NCBI GenBank assembly: GCA_963921425.1
Contig: OY992834.1
Coordinates: 23,449,923-23,513,922, forward strand
DNA from: Dryas octopetala
Taxonomy: Eukaryota; Streptophyta; Magnoliopsida; Rosales; Rosaceae
Direction of reading: 5' to 3'
Length of the DNA stretch: 64,000 nt
Shown here: piece after piece, positions 31,875-44,393 of the stretch
Numbering within the stretch: the first letter of the stretch is position 1
Layout of the letters: each line of letters begins with the position of its first letter
Program-made: the position numbers and the translations under genes
The notes under the pieces: generated by a model
Seen by the model: the letters and a program-made list of their open reading frames with translations, nothing else
Database searches by the model: none
Told to the model about the DNA's origin: nothing

Positions 31875-32802
31875 GTGAGCGTCTTCTTTTTTACTTCCTT
31901 TTCTCCAAAGTTTTAATTTCTGGCTTTGATTGAGAAAAAGAGATTGGGTCAATTCTTAGGATCTTTCTTTTATACTTTATTTTTCTAGAGTTTTAGTTTA
32001 TGAGTTTAATTTTTGGGTTTTAGTTTCTGGTTTTGATTGAGAAAACAAAAATGGGTCAATTTTTAGGATATCTAGGTTTTAGTTTCTATGTTTCTTTTTT
32101 AATTGGTTAAATGATGGATTTGGATTGAAGTTTATGGTCTGGAATTTGGATTCAATTTGTGGGATTTTAACAGAAACTCATGTCAGTGATATTGGATTTT
32201 TCTATCATTCTCTATGATTATTTTGCTCTAAAGTAGTGTTCCTTCTTATATTGATGACCTTTTAAGTGCAGATTGCTTCTTATTCTCCCTTCTTTCTTTT
32301 TTTGCTTCTTGTACTGTTGCTTTTTTCTTTTATTTTCTTTTTTATGAAAAAAGACCCAAATTTTTTCTATAATGATCAAAACAAAATGTAAACTCAAGTC
32401 ACTGACGTCGTAGACTAAAGTATTAGGATCTTCTAGGCCATATTGGAACAATTTAACAAGTGAAGATGAGCTCTGTAAGTTACTTTACTCCTTTAGTTTT
32501 GATTAACAAACTCATTTGCTCATTTGTCTTATTATAGAAGCATTACCTCTCTATCAAAATTCTATAGAGAGGTAATATTTCTATAATCGACCATGCATTT
32601 CATAAGTAGTAACTAATAGATAAACAAAGACGCATGTTTAGACATAATGGTACTTTTGGATCATGAAGCAGAAAGAAATTAATGCACAAAGACAATATGA
32701 ACATAACCTTTACCTCTGCTATTACATCATTGCGTATTTTTCTCCACTAATGCACGCTTATGTATTTCTATTTTGGACTTTGCTAATTTTTGAATTAAAT
32801 TA

Positions 32803-34462
32803 TGTTAGTTTCTAGGATTTGTTATATTGGTTATTTTCCTTATCAAAATCATTGTATTTATTTTTATCTAATCACTCACAAACTCTAGGCTAGATTAAGG
32901 ACAAGATCAATTGTATTAAAGAAGTGAAGAATGAACAAATTAAGACTCAAGGTATACTGCACTTCATTCATTTCATGAAAATAACAATATTTTGTCTATT
33001 TGACTAGTCTTTCACTGAACATAAGGACAATGGTCTTCACGTACAGTGGTTACATGACAGTCATTGCCGTGGGGCCATTTTGGGTTTTACTTATTAAAAC
33101 TCATTTCATTAGAAGCCCATTTTCTATTTTTCTAAACATGCATGTGCACAGCACATGACTTGTGTTTCTTCACTGAATCAATCAGATATGATTGCATCTC
33201 ATCCTTTCACGCCACTCACTCACACACCTCAGCACTATTCATCATCTTCTCCATTTCTGATTTTTACAAAATAAAGCAATATTTGATTTTACAGCTCCTC
33301 ATTCCTATCCTTAGCAATACTAGGATACCTCTTTAGGACAAAAGGAATATGCCCTTTATTCGTCTCTTGTGGACAGCCATTGAATGGCTTCCACGTGGCT
33401 CGGGTAAACATGGAAATGGCGTGTGTGGTGTACGGGTATATGGGGTATCAGTTCAGATTTTTTCTAGGGTGTTGATGAGCATATTTTCAGTGGGTATTTT
33501 CGTGTGTTCATGCTTGGGTATTTTGGGTGAATGCTCATCCTTTATCAAGGAAGAAAATGTTTTTGATTTTCAAAAACTAAATGATTTTCTTAACTTGTTA
33601 TTCTTCTAAAATCTGAATGGGTTTGAGTGTTGTTTAAAATCTTTTCACATATTCATAAACACATTCATTTAGATTTTTAGATTAAAGATTCTCCATTAGC
33701 TTTTTCATGTCTCTTGCTTGAGAAGGCTGATTTTTATAGAATCCAGATTTGCATACCATTTCACATCATCTATATCATTGAATCCATTTGCTTGGGTGCA
33801 ATCAGTGCTGTGCGTTGAAGAGCTCAAGGAGGAGCTGCCAATGACATGAATGATTGATTGCTAGCTTCAAGGTGTTTGCACAAGGATGCACAATGGTAAG
33901 AAGCTGCCACTTAGTATCAGGACTAGAGTGATTGAGCTTGTTGTGTGATTGCTTGTATTAAAACCCTTGATATTGGATTGCTTGGTCAGCTGGAAAAGAC
34001 CTCCAGTTTTTAACCGTTAGTGGTTTTTTGGGTGAACAATCTTGTGCCTTGTTTGTTGTTTATTTCCTCTGTGTTGCTAATTAATTTGGAAATAACATCA
34101 CAAGATTACACACTTCACTTTAGCATGTTAACTTAACCCTTGAATGCTAAATGAAAGTTTGATAAATCTGCCCATACACCACTTTAGTTGTTGATAGCAT
34201 TGTGATGCCTACATTGATGGATCCTTTGAGTGCATAGGTTGTCACTCAATTCCTTGGTGTGTTCTGACTTGTGATATTTATTAAAGGTGTTTTGGTTTTA
34301 CAAGTCAATCTGGAGTTTCAGATTTTAGCTACTGTATCGTCAGAGTTGTGTCTGCTTGACTAGTTCCTGAATGATCATATAAAACAAAAATTGGGGTCTA
34401 ATCACTAACAATGGATTTAATCAAGTTTATTAAGTAGATAAATCACCTAATACAAACTTTCA
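32803..34462 (+). repeat. 5' LTR of the Copia element
   Basis: A 1,660 bp LTR. It contains an open frame at 33349-33609 (start MPFIRLLWTAIEWL) whose shortened counterpart in the 3' LTR is 38732-38935. Confidence 0.93.
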
Positions 34463-34535
34463 ATTGGTATCAAAGCGCTACTCTAAAAGCAAATAGAGAG
34501 ATCCTAGGGTGTTGTTTGGTTTTAGGTGTGTCTAG

Positions 34536-36310
34536 ATGGAAAGAGATCGAGTTGCAGGGTCTTACAACTCTCCTCCATTCTTTGATGGCAGCAACTAGGC
34601 TGCTTGGAGAAAGATTGAAATTTTTTTAGATGCATATGATGAATTGGCTTATGAGTATCTTATTGTTGAGTGGATTCCTCCCACTCGAACTATTGATGGG
34701 ATTGAAACACCTAAGCTTAGGTCCGAATGGTCTGTAGCCGAAGTCACGACCTCCAGCTCCAATAAGAAGGCTAGAAATGCTATTATCACTGCACTATCTT
34801 CCTCACAATTTGCACACATACAATATTGTGTCACGGCTAGGCAAGCTTGGAACAAGCTTAGAGTTGTTCATGAAGGGGACAAACAAGTTAGGTCACTTAA
34901 GCTTCAAATGGTTCATGCCAAATTTGAAGGAATTAGGATGAAAGAGTCCGAGTCCTTTTCTGAGGTCTATGAAAGGTTGGAAGCCCTTACAAATGAAGGC
35001 ATGTCCTTAGGGAAACCTTATGATGAGTCTACAATTGTCCAAAAGGTTCTTAGGTCCTTACCAAAAAGATTTCAATCTAAGAAACATGTAATTCAAGAAG
35101 TCCAAAACTTAGATAAACTTACAATTGGAAAATTGGTTGGAAAACTCAAGATTTTTTAGATGGAGCTCGAAATGGATGAGAGGGATAGTAAGAAATCTAA
35201 GGATATTGCCTTGTATAGTGTAAAAGAGGTTAATGAAAAAATGGCTGAAGAATCATCAACATCTGATGATGAGGTTGACTTGTTTGTCAAAAAGTTTAGG
35301 CGAATTCTTAGGAATAAAGGGAGAGAAGCTAGGACTAGTGGTAACAACTCTAAGGACTACAAGTTCAAGCCTCAAGGAGAGAATTCATTTGAAAGAAAAC
35401 AAGAGAGGAAGCTTAACTTTAGAGAAGGTAGAACTTCCAAGAGAGATGTGAAATGCTATACTTGTGGTGGGGTAGGTCACATAGCGGTTGAATGTGCTAA
35501 TAATAGAAATAATTACTTCTCAAGCAAGAATAAAGCTATGAAGATCACTTTGAGTGATAGTGATAGTGAATACTCAAATGATTGTGAGTCTTCATTCAAC
35601 AATGAAGGTGATGAAGTTGCATTTGTTGCATCAATCAAGGAGATTGATCATGTTGAAGATGTGTCTGACTCAGAATCTGTTCTAGATGACGAGTCTTACA
35701 CTGCACTCTGTGATAAGTATAACTTACTTTTCACCGAAACTCTTAGCATAAAGGAAGAAAATCAGAAACTAAAGAATGCAAAATTGAAATTGAGTGAGAA
35801 GATTGAGTCATTAGAGAGTGAATTAGAAGGATTGGCTATCTTGAAACAAAATTTAGAAAGTCAAGTCGAAGTGCTTAAGGAAAAGAACATCTACTTTAAA
35901 TCTTTGAATGAGAAACTCCAAAAAGAAGTGAATGATGCAAATGAGAATATTGTAGAGCTCACCATTGGGGCTGAAAAGGTTGATAGGATGCTTAGGATGG
36001 GGAAGCATCATGGGGACAAGACCGGCTTGGCTTTTAGTGAAAATAGTCCTAGTATATCTAACACAAAGACCATTTCTGTCAAGTCAATAGTTGATCATGG
36101 TGTCAAAAGGTTCTAGGTTTCATTGATATTGGTCAAAATACATCTTATTCTAGGTCAAGTCAAGCTACACCAAGTGTCACACAAATTGATTACTCTACTT
36201 CACATAGAAAAACAAGGTTTGTCCCGGTTTGTCATCATTGTAATGTCAAGGGTCACATTAGACCAAATTGCAACAAACTTAGAGGAAAAAAATCAAATGA
36301 AGCAAATAGA
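34536..36310 (+). pseudogene. Copia gag with two in-frame stops and a frame break
   Basis: From ATG at 34536 the frame encodes a UBN2-type gag: SPPFFDGSN before the stop, then ARQAWNKL, KLQMVHAKFEGIRM, FSEVYERLEALTNEG and TIVQKVLRSLPKRF. TAG codons interrupt it at 34596 and 35157. It continues with a CCHC knuckle (CYTCGGVGHIAVEC), acidic and coiled-coil parts to 36116, then a second knuckle (CHHCNVKGHIRPNC) in another frame near 36235. A remnant of the protease-proximal region (MTG-type, then GGGEKSYVSGKG) lies at 36450-36600. The protein cannot be made intact. Confidence 0.85.
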
Positions 36311-37795
36311 AGTATTTCTCTATAAGAGCAAGTGGACAATTTACTCAAAGAGGTAACCAAAATTGCTTTACTTGTCACCCCACTTCCCAAAAATAAGTCA
36401 AGTCCACATCAAAAATGGGTTGTGAAGAGCTCCACTAAATGTCTAGTACCCATGACTGCATTTTCAGTCACAAAAAGAAAAATGACAGGTGTTAAGGAAG
36501 TATTCACTTACTAGCACCTTATGATGGTGATATTGTCACTTTTGGGGGTGGTGAAAAGTCTTATGTGAGTGGTAAAGGAGTGGTCCATGTTCCTAGTGTA
36601 CCCAATGATTGATCTATCTTCCAATATTTGTGCTTCAATGTCAATTTTATTTTATGTCTAATTGCATTTTGCATAATAATTGGAGGATATCAACACTACA
36701 CTCACACTCTACTTGATTTCAAAAAGGGATCTTTGCACATAAATTTTAATATGTCAATAAGCATAATTCCTTCTTTTTGTCAAATGTTAGCTTTGAGGTA
36801 TCTTTCTATTTAACATTTTATCATGGTCAATCAAACTTGTTAAATACTTTTCAAAGACAATTTGTTTGAGGATGCAATTTAGCCTTTCAACATAATTCCT
36901 CTTTTGTGACTCATCTTAAGCTAAGTTTTCCTCATTTGAACAAATGTGCACCTTACAAAATAAAAAAAAAAAAAAAAAAAAGGAAGTGCATGTGACCAAA
37001 GAAGTCACAGCCCTAGGGAGTAATAAGGTGTTTTTGTGGTGTTCTAGGGTAAAGAGTCGCAAAATTGAACCAAATCATTGCACTTAATATGGGATGTGCG
37101 TAAACAAAAATATGAAAATAATTTTCTCATAGTCATTGTCATGAGTTGAAAAACTTTGTTTTTAAGAATTTTTTTCAGTGGTCAAATTCTAATCTCTTTT
37201 TGTGGATGAAACTTATCTAACTTTTTTGTTGTCTTTGACGTTGTTTTATTCCTAGAACAAGACTTGATTGCTTATCATGACCTCCCTATATCCCAAATGT
37301 GCTCATTTGATCGTAAAATCTTGCAAAGTTCTCTTTTTCATATCAGTTGGAGTGAGATAGATGTGTTTCAAATCCTTTCATGAAAATTTCATGCATTTAG
37401 TGTCCTTTGGTTTCAATTCAAGTGTCATGTTTTAGTTCTAAATTTCAATAAAACAATGAAGCACAATTGTTTGGAAGTAAGATCTTTGATTTCTAAGTTC
37501 TCTTATTGTATCAATTGTCATTGCTTCCATCTCCTCTAAGATTTCTCTATCTCTTTGTCAAACCATATGGCTGTTTTATGTTCCAGTACGAACTTTGTCC
37601 ATTTTGACTGGTCTGACAATCGTCAAATACAGTCATTTTAACAGGTCCATTCAACTTCTTTGAATTACTGTTCATTAAAGGGAATTTCAGACTGTTCTGC
37701 ATGCCTATGTTCTTCTTTAGTTGTCCCTCATATTACATGTCTATATTCTGCAAGCCCGGTATCGAGATGCTGCAGCTACTGCAGATTATCAGCTT

Positions 37796-38062
37796 TAGGG
37801 AAAGTTAGCATTTAGAGGGAGTTAGTTTTTAGGGGGAGTTTGTCTTTAGGGGAGTTAGCATTTAGGGGGAGTTAGAATTTAGGGGGAGTTCGTCTTTGGG
37901 GGAGTTCAAATTTCAGGGAAATTATGGCATTTACTTTAGTTTCTTTTTGACCATATTGCCATTGATTTTTCTTGTATACTTTTCCAACTCTATGTTTTCT
38001 TGAACTTCACTTTTATTTTTCTGTGTGCCCTTTTGTCTTTCCATGACAAAAAGGGGGAGAAT
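37796..38062 (+). repeat. Polypurine repeat block of the Copia element
   Basis: Tandem units of the type TTAGGGGGAGTT occur about seven times between 37796 and 37915, with a further AAAAAGGGGGAGAATG at 38048-38063. Multiple polypurine tracts near the 3' LTR are characteristic of Sireviruses. The rest of 36600-38200 is non-coding. Confidence 0.75.
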
Positions 38063-38201
38063 GTATTTGTTTAAACTACATTGGTTGTTGTACTATCATG
38101 TTTTGTGTTGTGCAAGTACTTCTTCTTGCAAATACACTTTTTGGAAGCTTATAACAAAGTGTTGGGTTGATATTTTGTCAAGGAAAGCCAAATGGGGAGA
38201 T

Positions 38202-39849
38202 TGTTAGTTTCTAGGATTTGTTATATTGGTTATTTTCCTTATCAAAATCATTGTATTTATTTTTATCTAATCACTCACAAGCTCTAGGCTAGATTAAGGA
38301 CAAGATCAGTTGTATTGAAGAAGTGAAGAATGAACAAAGACTCAAGGTATACTGCACTTCATTCATTTCATGAAAATAATAGTATTTTGTGTATTTGACT
38401 AACATAAGGACAATGGTCTTCACGTACAGTGGTTACATGACAGTCACTGTAGTGGGGCCATTTTGGGTTTTGCTTATTAAAGCCCATTTCATTGGAAGCC
38501 CATTTTCTAATTTTCTAAATATGCATGTGCATAGCACATGACTTGTGTTTCTTCATTGAATCAATCAGATATGATTGCATCTCATCCTTTCACGCCACTC
38601 ACTCACACACCTCAGCACTATTCATCATCTTCTCCATTTCTGATTTTTGCAAAATAAAGCAATATTTGATTTTATAGCTCCTCATTCCTATCCTTAGCAA
38701 TACTAGGATACCTCTCTAGGATAAAAGGAATATGTCATTTATTCGTCTCTTGTGGACAACCATTGAATGGCTTCCACGTGGCTCGGGCAAACATGGAAAT
38801 TGCGTGTGTGGTGTACGAGTTTATGGGGTATCGGTTCAGATTTTTTCTAGGGTGTTGATGAGCATATTTTCAGTGGGTATTTTCGTGTGTTCATGCTTGG
38901 GTATTTTGGGTGAGTGCTCATCCTTTATCAAATAAGAAAATGCTTTTGATTTTCAAAAACTAAATGATTTTCTTAACTTGTTATTTTTCTAAAATCTGAA
39001 TGGGTTTGAGTGTTGTTTAAAATCTTTTCACATATTCATAAACACATTCATTTAGATTTTTAGATTAAAGATTCTCCATTAGCTTTTTCATGTCTCTTGC
39101 TTGAGAAGGCTGATTTTTATAGAATCCAGATTTGCATATCATTTCACATCATCTATATCATTGAATCCACTTGCTTGAGTGCAATCGGTGCTGTGCGTTG
39201 AAGAGCTCAAGGAGGAGCTGCCAACGACATGAATGATTGATTGCTAACTTAAAAGTGTTTGCACAAGGATGCACCATGGTAAGAAGCTGCCACTTAGTAT
39301 TAGGACTAGAGTGAATGAGCTTGTTATGTGATTGCTTGTATTGAAATCCTTGATATTGGATTGCTTGGTCAGCTGGAAAAGACCCCCAGTTTTTAACCGT
39401 TAGTGGTTTTCTGGGTGAACAATCTTGTGCCTTGTTTGTTGTTTATTTCCTCTGTGTTGCTAATTATTAATTTGGAAATAACATCACAAGATCACACACT
39501 TCACTTTAGCATGTTAACTTAACCCTTGAATGCTAAATGAAAGTTTGATAAATCTGCCCATACACCACTTTAGTTGTTGATAGCATTGAGATGCCTACAT
39601 TGATGGATCTTTTGAGTGCATAGGTTGTCACTCAATTCCTTGATGTGTTCTGACTTGTGATATTTATTAAAGGTGTTTTGGTTTTACAAGTCAATCTGAA
39701 GTTTCAGATTTTATCTACTGTATCGTCAGAGTTGTGTCTGCTTGACTAGTTCCTGAAATGATCATATAAAACAAAAATTGGGGTCCGATCACTGACAATG
39801 GATTTAATCAAGTTTATTAAGTAGATAAATCACCTAATACAAACTTTCA
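38202..39849 (+). repeat. 3' LTR of the Copia element
   Basis: About 1,648 bp, collinear with the 5' LTR with scattered substitutions and small indels; followed directly by the AATTA target duplication. Confidence 0.93.
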
Positions 39850-40255
39850 AATTAAAATTAAACTTTTCCAATTTGCTTCATCATCACAAAAGATATAAGA
39901 GATCCATATACCAAAATTAAGATTGATTTTAACTGTTGACACTTACAAAAACAATGAAGGGGCAAATACATGTATCATATATATATATATATATATAGTT
40001 CCTGGAAGATGATTTGTCCAATGAAGTCCCAAGCTATTTTTAGATTGCTTTTGTAGTGTGAGAGCTCTTCTTCTATTGAAATGTCAATGACTTTTGAATT
40101 AAAGGGAGAGCTTGGGAATTACTTGCAAGGCCTTTAACAATTAAAATGCTGATTTTACTTGTTTAAACAAAAAAAAATGAGCATCCTTAAAAATTTGTTG
40201 ACCTTCCACCAAGGCTAACTGGTTGTGCATTTTTTTATTTTAATTGAAATGGCAG

Positions 40256-40321
40256 ATTCATGAAAAGGAATTGCTCCAGAACTTGTGTATAGAAGCCTTA
40301 TTTGGTGATGACAAAGAGTAG
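40256..40321 (+). pseudogene. Captured terminal exon in element C
   Basis: After TTGAAATGGCAG, a frame IHEKELLQNLCIEALFGDD runs to TAG at 40319-40321. It looks like the last exon of a host gene and has the same orientation as the leader at 31.6-31.9 kb, so both may come from one source. The gene is not recognised. Confidence 0.4.
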
Positions 40322-41152
40322 CTAAGCTTTATTGGAAGAGAAGTATCTTTTTGTAAGTGGATTTATTGTTTTGAGGAAGAAACTTTGGCTCTAGGGTGGA
40401 TGTTTGATCTTTTGGATAAGCAAACTTTAGCTATTTTGCGGAAGAAATTTTTGTTGTAGGATGAAATTTTGCTCTTTTGGAGAAGGGAAAAAAATACTAT
40501 CATAGAGTTTGGCACAGTAGGAGCTTGTGTTGGATTTTAGGTGTTAGATTTTGTGCTAGTTTGTTAATTTGTTAACATGGTTGACTTGTGCTAAATAGTT
40601 GGTTTTTGTATTTTGACAGGTACTTGGTTGGTTGTATAAACGATATTAGTCATATTGGTTCTATTTAATGAATGATATTAGTCATATTATATTGGTTCTA
40701 TTTAATGAATGATATTAGTCATATTGGTTCTATTATTTTGTATGTTAATGATATTTAGGAAATATTGCATCTTTAATTTGTTTATGAACCAGGTTTAAGA
40801 ATTTTGTTTTAAATGTAAATTTTTATTTAACAACGTTCATATTTATGTTGCAAAGAATAATGACAACAATAAAAGCATGTAGTCAAAAACAATAATAATA
40901 ACAACATGCACAAGATGTTCTGGAAAATAAAAGAACAACGTTTTAAAAACGTAGTTATAAGATACCATGTTCTTTGAACGTTGTAGAAAAATATTTAGCA
41001 ATGTTCATTAACATTTTAGATGACTTGAAAGGCACGTTGTTGAATGGGCGAAACTTTTAACAACTTCAAGATACGCAACGTGCACTCGAACGTTGTTAAA
41101 CGGCTTTGACAACATTTCTCGCATGTTGTTATATCATGTTTTTGTTGTAGTG

Positions 41153-43080
41153 ATGTGTGTGTGTGTATTTGGGATACATAAGGATGAGTTTGGCTAGAAA
41201 ACCCAGGAAACCAAAGAAGAAACCAGGGAGAAAAAGAAAAGAGAAGAAGAAATTAAGAAAAGGAAAAAAAAAACAAAAAAAAAGAGAGTCCAGCAGTTAG
41301 ACTAGACTGCCTAGACATACCCAAAACCCAAAGGAAGAAAATAAGAAAGAAAGAGAATGAAAGAAAGAGAGAGAGAGGAAGAAGGTAAGCTTGAGCCTTT
41401 GTTTTCGAATTCTTTGTTTTTATTTGGAATTAAACTTGGGTTTGATTTCTGTTGTTACTTGTTGGTATGATTCAAAGTGAGGTTATAGAAGCTAACATGA
41501 TCAAACTAACTTAGAAATTGATTAAAAAATAGATGAGATTTTTGGGTTTAGGTGTATTGAGCAAATTTTGGCTTTTTTGGGGTTTATGTTCTTGAAGAAG
41601 ATTTTGAATTCCAACCTCAATACAAAAATCTTTTTCTTTGTTTATTTATTGTTTTTTGTTGCAGAGGTTATATGCAACAGTTTTGAAATCTCAAGGAGTG
41701 TATATGTAATTTTTGAAACCCTAGAATGTGTATGTGAAAAGACGTCAAACCGCAGAGTTGTAAGTGTAAATAATTTTCTTGTAGATATGGCTATTCGTAT
41801 TCTTTTTGGACTGAATGGCTATTCCTATTCAGTTGTAGAGTTTCTTCTCAAATTTACTTTATAATTCTTGATACTAGAATTTCACAATTGACACAAAAAC
41901 TCAATTTCATCCAGCAAACAAATAAACTCCAAATAGGGTTCTACAACATTTGCTGGCTATCACCACCAATTATATATGTTATCTATTGAGTCAACAACCA
42001 CTATATTTGGTTTGGCTTGCCAATTGCCACCCTTCAACCACTATTATCATGTTAGAGGTACAAAATGGGGTGGCAAGCCATCTAAGGAAACCCAAATATA
42101 GGAATGGTGGATTCTGAAGACACAAACTATCAGCACAGTCTGACACCCTTGCTTCTCGATCACTTATCCTACGGATAGTTGGTTTTTCCCCTTCATCATT
42201 ACTTATAAAGTTACTACATTGGTGGAACATTGATTCCAATAAACAATGCCATCCCATGGACATGAGTACTATTTTGTTAAAAGTGGGTTAGGTAGATCAC
42301 TAATCCTAACAGTTGGATGCTGCGCATCCCCACCATTTGTGAATTGGTTGATTATTTGGTTTCCAAATTTCAAAACTCCTCCACCATTCCAGAATTGTAG
42401 TGATAAACTAATTGGCATTCAATTTGCATTTTCCACCACATATGAGCTGCAATGGGATTAAAATTTATGTAGTAACCAATTAAAACTAAATTTGCAAGTA
42501 CTAAAACTGCATTTCTGGGTTAGTTCAATGTTAATGGTAGTACTTGCCAAGCATTTGTTATAATCTTATTTTCATAAGTGTCCTAGTTTATACTTGCATG
42601 ACAACATGCACAATTCTGCACCACCAATTGAATACATCTAATTGGTACCAACAAATATCCCAATTTCATATCAGCAGGGAAAATAAACTGTAAAAAATTA
42701 AATGAAACAACCAAACCAGAACAGACTTGCAAGTTTGATGTAAAATGGAAATGCTGCATATATTGAAATTCTTTGAATATTACAAGCAGACTTAGAAGTG
42801 CAAAGTTACAACTATTCACAGTAACTTAGATATTTCACAATTTCTACAACTACAATTAGCAGAGATACCAAAAACCATATTTGATAATTACTGGCTGCAA
42901 CACTTAATCATATACTTTTCAAGTATTTATCTACCCTTACAAACTTGATAATATATATCATAGCCTAAACCATAATATAAACTATCAAGTTCACGTTTCC
43001 ATCATAAAGGGTGTCCAAAAGAGCTTAATTAGCATAATACTCAAAACAACAAAAGGATTCTTACTTGTAGCCTTGCACCA
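41153..43080. other. No identifiable gene
   Basis: After element C the sequence is purine-rich (41180-41380: AGAAAGAGAGAGAG and similar), then AT-rich. I see no family match. It may be the 3' end of CACTA relic D plus older host sequence. Confidence 0.35.
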
Positions 43081-43089
43081 TCTGCCATA

Positions 43090-44072
43090 ATTAGGTTGAA
43101 ATGCCAACAGCTCCATCCTCCGCTCCTATGTCATGATTAGGAAGCTGTTGCGTCATATGTGGGGAACCATCCATTCCCCATCTAGAGAAGGAATTAAATG
43201 CAGATGGCCCATGTGGAAGATCAAAGGAATTTGTGCCGGTTTGAAGTGGGGGCAGTAGGGGTGCCAAGTAAGCAGTGTTGCTCATACTAGCTTGTGCCAA
43301 TGCTACCCCTGAAGTAGTTGTCTAAAGCTGTGGTCAGCCTCCTATTGAAGTTGAAATTTTGTTGGGACTGCTGCCTTTGCATGTTCAATATCTCTTGAGT
43401 GTTGATCATCCACAACCTCTCCATTTCAACACGATACTGCTCCATTACACCTCGGTTGTGCTCTATCTCAAGCCTCTGAACCTCCACTTGCCTGGTTGCC
43501 TCAGCCACCAGTCGCTCATTCGCCAACTTCAGTTCTTGAAGCTTTGCCCCAACCCCATGACGCTGAACTACCAGGTCAGGTATATCTGCGGATGCTACCC
43601 CGAGACCATAGCCCTTTACTCATCCACCAGTTTCAGGTTCTACTACATCTTCAAATATCTTGTTGCAGACAATAAAAGTGATAGCTGGGTTTGCTGGGAT
43701 CCCTTCATACTTTGCTATGCGCCTATCCAGCTCTTCCTGTCAATCCACACTTACCTTATTAAAACATGTAAATGAATATTTCAAACAACAGTTCAACCAG
43801 AATTGGCTATCACGTTTACTGCTCAATTGGATGGTTTACCACATGCAATATCATTTCTAGTTATCTATATCCAAGTCAAATTATCATGTATAGCATTTAA
43901 ATGTCGCTGCAATCTTTAAAGTCTCAAGCAGTAAGTGTATCAGTAAACTCACCATGATTTCATGAGAAGCTTGGTCAACAGGGTTGCCATTGGGATCTAT
44001 AGTGAGTAAGTTTGAATAGCTCAATACGGTTTGGTTCCTCACCATCATGCTCCTGAGCCTATAAACAATCAT
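43090..44072 (-). pseudogene. CACTA second ORF (Transposase_24 / En-Spm type), broken
   Basis: Segments on the minus strand: DPNGNPVDQASHEIM (44072-43884), then RRIAKYEGIPANPA and GYGLGVASADIP separated by a TGA stop, then a coiled-coil part rich in Q, E and R (LEIEHNRGVMEQYRVEMERL; 43526-43287), ending near 43091. This matches the plant-specific protein often paired with TNP2, thought to bind subterminal repeats. Confidence 0.7.
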
Positions 44073-44393
44073 TCACTATCAACCGGATTCAAAGCCCACT
44101 ACATTCAACTGTAAGATTGCTAAATTAAGACTGTATTTGGTCTAACCAAATTTGACAATCATCTACTTACATATTCATCTCTCACTTGGGCGTGAGACTT
44201 CGTTCCAGTTGTGTGGCCTACCAACGAATTGCCTCGATTAACTTTGTTCACAGCACATCGTTTCTATTAGACATACCATATGGTAAAAAACACCATATTA
44301 GTCAATTATATATGATACATACTTTTGTATCTATTTATTTGAAAGAAATCTCACCAATGCCAAATGGTTAAAAACAATGCCAGTTAGCTAATC

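Larger units (their letters stand above)
32803..39849 (+). mobile_element. Sirevirus-like Copia LTR retrotransposon, internally deleted
   Basis: LTRs 32803-34462 and 38202-39849 both start TGTTAGTTTCTAGG and end ACTTTCA. The 5 bp target duplication AATTA is exact on both sides. The primer-binding site TTGGTATCAAAGCG (tRNA-Met type) follows the 5' LTR by one base; a polypurine tract (AAATGGGGAGA) precedes the 3' LTR. The internal region codes for gag only, and protease, integrase, RT and RNase H are missing. G-rich purine repeats and AAAAAGGGGGAGAATG near the 3' end are typical of Sireviruses. LTRs differ at few positions, so the insertion is fairly young. Confidence 0.93.
31288..41152. mobile_element. 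CACTA element C (9.9 kb, with Copia insertion)
   Basis: The left end reads CACTACAAGAAAAACAGGAT and the right end is its inverse, ending TTTTTGTTGTAGTG at 41152. The subterminal regions (31310-31560 and 40800-41130) are filled with short AACAACGT/ACAACATGC-type motifs in both directions, as expected for transposase-binding sites of CACTA elements. No transposase is present, so it is non-autonomous. The flanking trinucleotides (TGT and ATG) do not match. Without the Copia insertion it is about 2.8 kb, and much of that looks like captured host sequence. Confidence 0.85.
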
